Assembly: GCA_958496175.1 (NCBI GenBank)
Contig: OY292274.1
Span: 2,108,001-2,172,000, forward strand
Direction of reading: 5' to 3'
DNA length: 64,000 nt
DNA from: Sisyra terminalis
Lineage: Eukaryota; Arthropoda; Insecta; Neuroptera; Sisyridae
In this document: in pieces, positions 61,328 to 64,000 of the stretch
How positions within the stretch are numbered: the stretch's first letter is position 1
How the letters are laid out: every line of letters begins with the position of its first letter
Translations under genes and position numbers: made by a program
Notes under the pieces: model-generated
What the model saw: the letters and a program-made list of their open reading frames with translations, nothing else
What the model was told of the DNA's origin: nothing
The model's database searches: none

Positions 61328-62795
61328 TTATTGTTTTTATGACAACCACTCAATGATCTGTTTATCGCTGAATGATTTCGGTTTCAATGAATGGACTGTG
61401 ACGTCACAGAAGACCCACAAGCGCACCTATTGTTTTCGGGCTTTCATTTGTTCATAAAAATTTTTAAAAAAATTGTGCCAAAATACAAATTAGTCAGAAC
61501 TAAAAATGGGAGTTTCTTCACTTAAATAATGTCCTTTATCGATATTTAAAAAAAGTTCATATCGTCTATTGTATATTTATAACTGCTAGGATATAAATAG
61601 TCCGTAACAAGACGTAGCGATAGCGGTGTACAGGGACTAATTTACTGAAATAGAAAGTTATAAAAAATTCTGGAATGAATAAATATTATACAATCCTTAT
61701 AGAATGCTACATTTGTTATAACTAGTTTGCTGAGTTTTGCTGATATAACAGTCCACTTAATCGGTTTAGAAATTGTCAAGTAAAATTTTATCTGTTAACT
61801 AACATATTTGGTTTTTGTTTTTGTTTAAAACAAAACCTAGATTTTATAATTATAACTAAGCTATCTATTTTTGGTGGATAATAAATGTTTTGGTCGGTAT
61901 AAGAGACTAAATTATATCTTTAATGATACTTTGTAAAATTAAATACATATAAGTAAAAAAATAATTAGGCAGTTAAATTAACAAAAAATGTGTTCAAGAT
62001 TAAAGGAGCTATTCATAGAATTATCAAAATACAAAGAAACTCATGATTATTTAAATATTTCTCACTTTATGCTTAAGCTACTGTGAAAAATTCATACTTC
62101 TCCTTCTTATTGACAATCTTACATGCCACTTATGGAGATATCACCGACGAGATTTATTTACCTGTTTATGTTTTACTAAATTTTAATATAAATAAAATCA
62201 ATTTGTACAATATAATTAACATTAGTCAGATTTTTTTTACAATATAGTTTAAGCAAATATTGCTTGTGTCTTAGAAAAAAAAAACTATAGAAAGTTTTAA
62301 TATACCACAATTATTGTTTTTCTATATTTTCTACAACAATAATTCTTTTAATTTTCATGGTTCGTACAATGCGAAAAAGATAGATCAGTTCATAAACTGA
62401 TTAAAAATAATAATAATAATAAAATGTTTTAGTATCATCCTCACTTCTCATTTACTCAAAAAATAATAAAATAAAACTATTTCACTTTCGCCTTTTAAAA
62501 GTATGGTACATTTTACTTATATTTCAAGGAAAGCTAATGGTCTGATTACTAAGTACGAGCTAGCATGCGAGTTATAGGTTATAGTATATAGTTATAGTAT
62601 AGTCAGTTGCTGAAGGGTAGCTACTCGTAATATGTAACGTGTAATACGAATTACTCTCATGTTATAAAGATCTTTTAGTACTCTAAATAGGTTCTCTGAA
62701 TTGGGATCCGGACCCAAACGCATAGCTGCATTAATAGTAGTTACAGTATTTCTACAGAAATATTTTTGTAACCTTTCTTTTTGAATTATGAACTA
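61328..62795. other. AT-rich DNA without recognisable gene
   Basis: I see no gene. A short AAT microsatellite lies at about 62406-62422, and TTATAG-type repeats at 62572-62605. Confidence 0.45.
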
Positions 62796-63635
62796 AAGGG
62801 TGTTGCAATAAGAGCGTAAGATTTCAGTGTTCAATAAAACATGGTTTTCTGTAGCAAATTATTGAAATATTTATTGATTTAGAAAGTATACATTTGGGAA
62901 TAATGGAATTAGGTATTTCATTGATACAGCGTCTAATTTTGGCTTTCAATACTCCGATGGTTGCAGGCTTATTGGCATAAACCTGTAACTTCAGATAATC
63001 CCACAGCCAGAAATCTAAAGACGTTAAATCGTAAGAACGTGGAGGCCAATTCTGGTCACTAAATCGTGAAATGACACGACCAGGATCAAAGTCGTCCAAG
63101 ATCGTCAATGTTTTACGGGCGATATGGTATGTGGCATCGTCTTGCTGAAACCACATGTCGTCAAGATCAATAGCTTCCAAATGAGGCACAAGAAACTTAT
63201 CATATCACGATAACGTCCGCCATTCATCGTTACTGCATTACCTTCTTCGTTTTCGTAGAAAAACGGTCCAATTATTCTTCCAGACCATAATGCACACCAT
63301 AAAGTGACCCATTGTGGATGCATTGCTTTCTGATGAATCATTCGTGGATTTTCTAAGCCCCAAATGCAACAGTTTGGCCTATTTACGAAGCCATCGAGGT
63401 GAAAATGGTCTCATTACTAAAAATGATTTTGTTTGCAAAATCAGCAGGTTGCTTAAGGATCGAATTGGTGAATTCTCATCGCTATTCATGGTCTACTATT
63501 TCGTGTTTACTAACTCCCATTTGTAAGCTTTCGATTTGTTACGTCATAATCATGTAACATTATGGTATTATGACCAATTATGTCTGTCAAATATGGCGCG
63601 CAATTCAAATCTTGCGCTCTTATTGAAACAGCCTT
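62796..63635 (-). mobile_element. Truncated mariner-type transposon (840 bp)
   Basis: TIRs of about 30 bp: the left begins AAGGGTGTTGCAATAAGAGC and the inverse of the right end AAGGCTGTTTCAATAAGAGC. TA flanks lie at 62794-62795 and 63636-63637. The element is shorter than a typical 1.3 kb autonomous copy because the DNA-binding half of the transposase is missing, so it is an internally deleted derivative. The remaining coding part is described separately. Confidence 0.85.
62824..63470 (-). pseudogene. Broken mariner transposase, catalytic half
   Basis: On the minus strand it begins near 63465 with ANKIIFSNET, where the first catalytic aspartate expected in the FSDE block is Asn. A stop and frame changes follow. 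Then comes MHPQWVTLWCALWSG, a frameshift in 63105-63189, and WFQQDDATYHIAR and WPPRSYDLTSLDFWLWDYL. The second and third catalytic Asp are separated by 41 residues, the spacing of the DD41D (rosa/VS-like) group as I recall it. Because of the lost first Asp, the missing N-terminus and the broken frames, it cannot be active. Confidence 0.8.
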
Positions 63636-63637
63636 TA

Positions 63638-64000
63638 TTAGTAAACTAAATTTATGGCATTATTGTTCGAGAAACTTTGACTTGAAAACAGTTTTATCGA
63701 CTCGACTTTGGTTTCTTTGGGCCGAAACCAGACTCTACTTGTCTGTATTATGGAAACCTTCTTTTCATGACCAATCAAGATGGTTTAGCTATTATCATGT
63801 ACGTTCTTAGTGATAGTAGCTGTTTACTATAAGAAAATCAATTCACATTATGAAACAGCATTAGTTTAGGTTTCACATTATGCAATTTGTAATTTTACAT
63901 CAGTTATGTTTAAGTTTTTATTTTTTCTGGTATTGGCACCTATTATACTTCGTGATACAAACTTATATACTATCAAATTTACAGTTTTGGCAAATTTATT
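63638..64000. other. Window end, no gene seen
   Basis: Nothing is recognised. An open frame at 63580-63810 begins inside the mariner TIR and is not credible. Confidence 0.4.

Noticed and set aside
1..64000. CRISPR arrays, rRNA, intact tRNA genes, bacterial-style operons
   Set aside because: None seen. The repeats found are transposon-type, and the sequence is a eukaryotic (insect) chromosome.

Overview
The window looks like an AT-rich insect chromosome. Signs of this are spliced genes with 55-65 bp AT-rich introns, intronless ionotropic-receptor genes of the insect type, an alpha-PS1-type integrin, a UBR3 N-recognin and many short DNA transposons. The short introns and intronless receptors would fit a lower dipteran, but I cannot name the order from sequence alone. 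All homology calls come from reading motifs; no database was searched.

Layout. (1) 1-5150: AT-rich DNA with no gene I can support, holding one foldback repeat (3241-3575). (2) 5180-17836: a minus-strand cluster of divergent ionotropic receptors (IRs): three intact intronless genes (7838-9709, 11770-13614, 15986-17836) and, at its left end, a fourth decayed copy (about 5180-6600) split by a hAT-type MITE (5600-6071). Two tRNA-derived SINE-like pieces and a pogo/Tigger-like remnant lie between the genes. (3) 17837-37986: about 20 kb without an identifiable exon, containing a LINE scrap, two TA-flanked TIR elements (19053-19949; 32267-33680, the latter holding a second nested element), an 869 bp palindrome (25271-26139), a short hAT MITE (37275-37553) and a hairpin (37731-37878). 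This is probably intergenic DNA plus the first intron of the integrin gene. (4) 37987-45122, plus strand: ten exons of an integrin alpha chain, from the first beta-propeller blade to the stop codon; the signal-peptide exon was not found. (5) 48750-53484, plus strand: the first five coding exons of UBR3 including the UBR-box zinc domain. The remaining roughly two thirds of the protein is not in the window. (6) 53688-56011, minus strand: a complete seven-exon gene for a secreted cysteine-containing protein of the DUF4803 type, lying in what would be UBR3 intron 5. (7) 56012-64000: no exons, but three terminal-inverted-repeat elements, including a broken DD41D-type mariner.

The IRs are predicted membrane chemosensory channels. 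The integrin links matrix to cytoskeleton, UBR3 is a ubiquitin ligase, and the DUF4803 protein is secreted with unknown function. Nothing suggests the four work together, apart from the physical nesting of the DUF4803 gene inside UBR3. I found no CRISPR array, rRNA or intact tRNA, and no convincing unknown multi-gene system. The most informative findings are the IR birth-and-death cluster, the long palindrome and the nested UBR3 locus.
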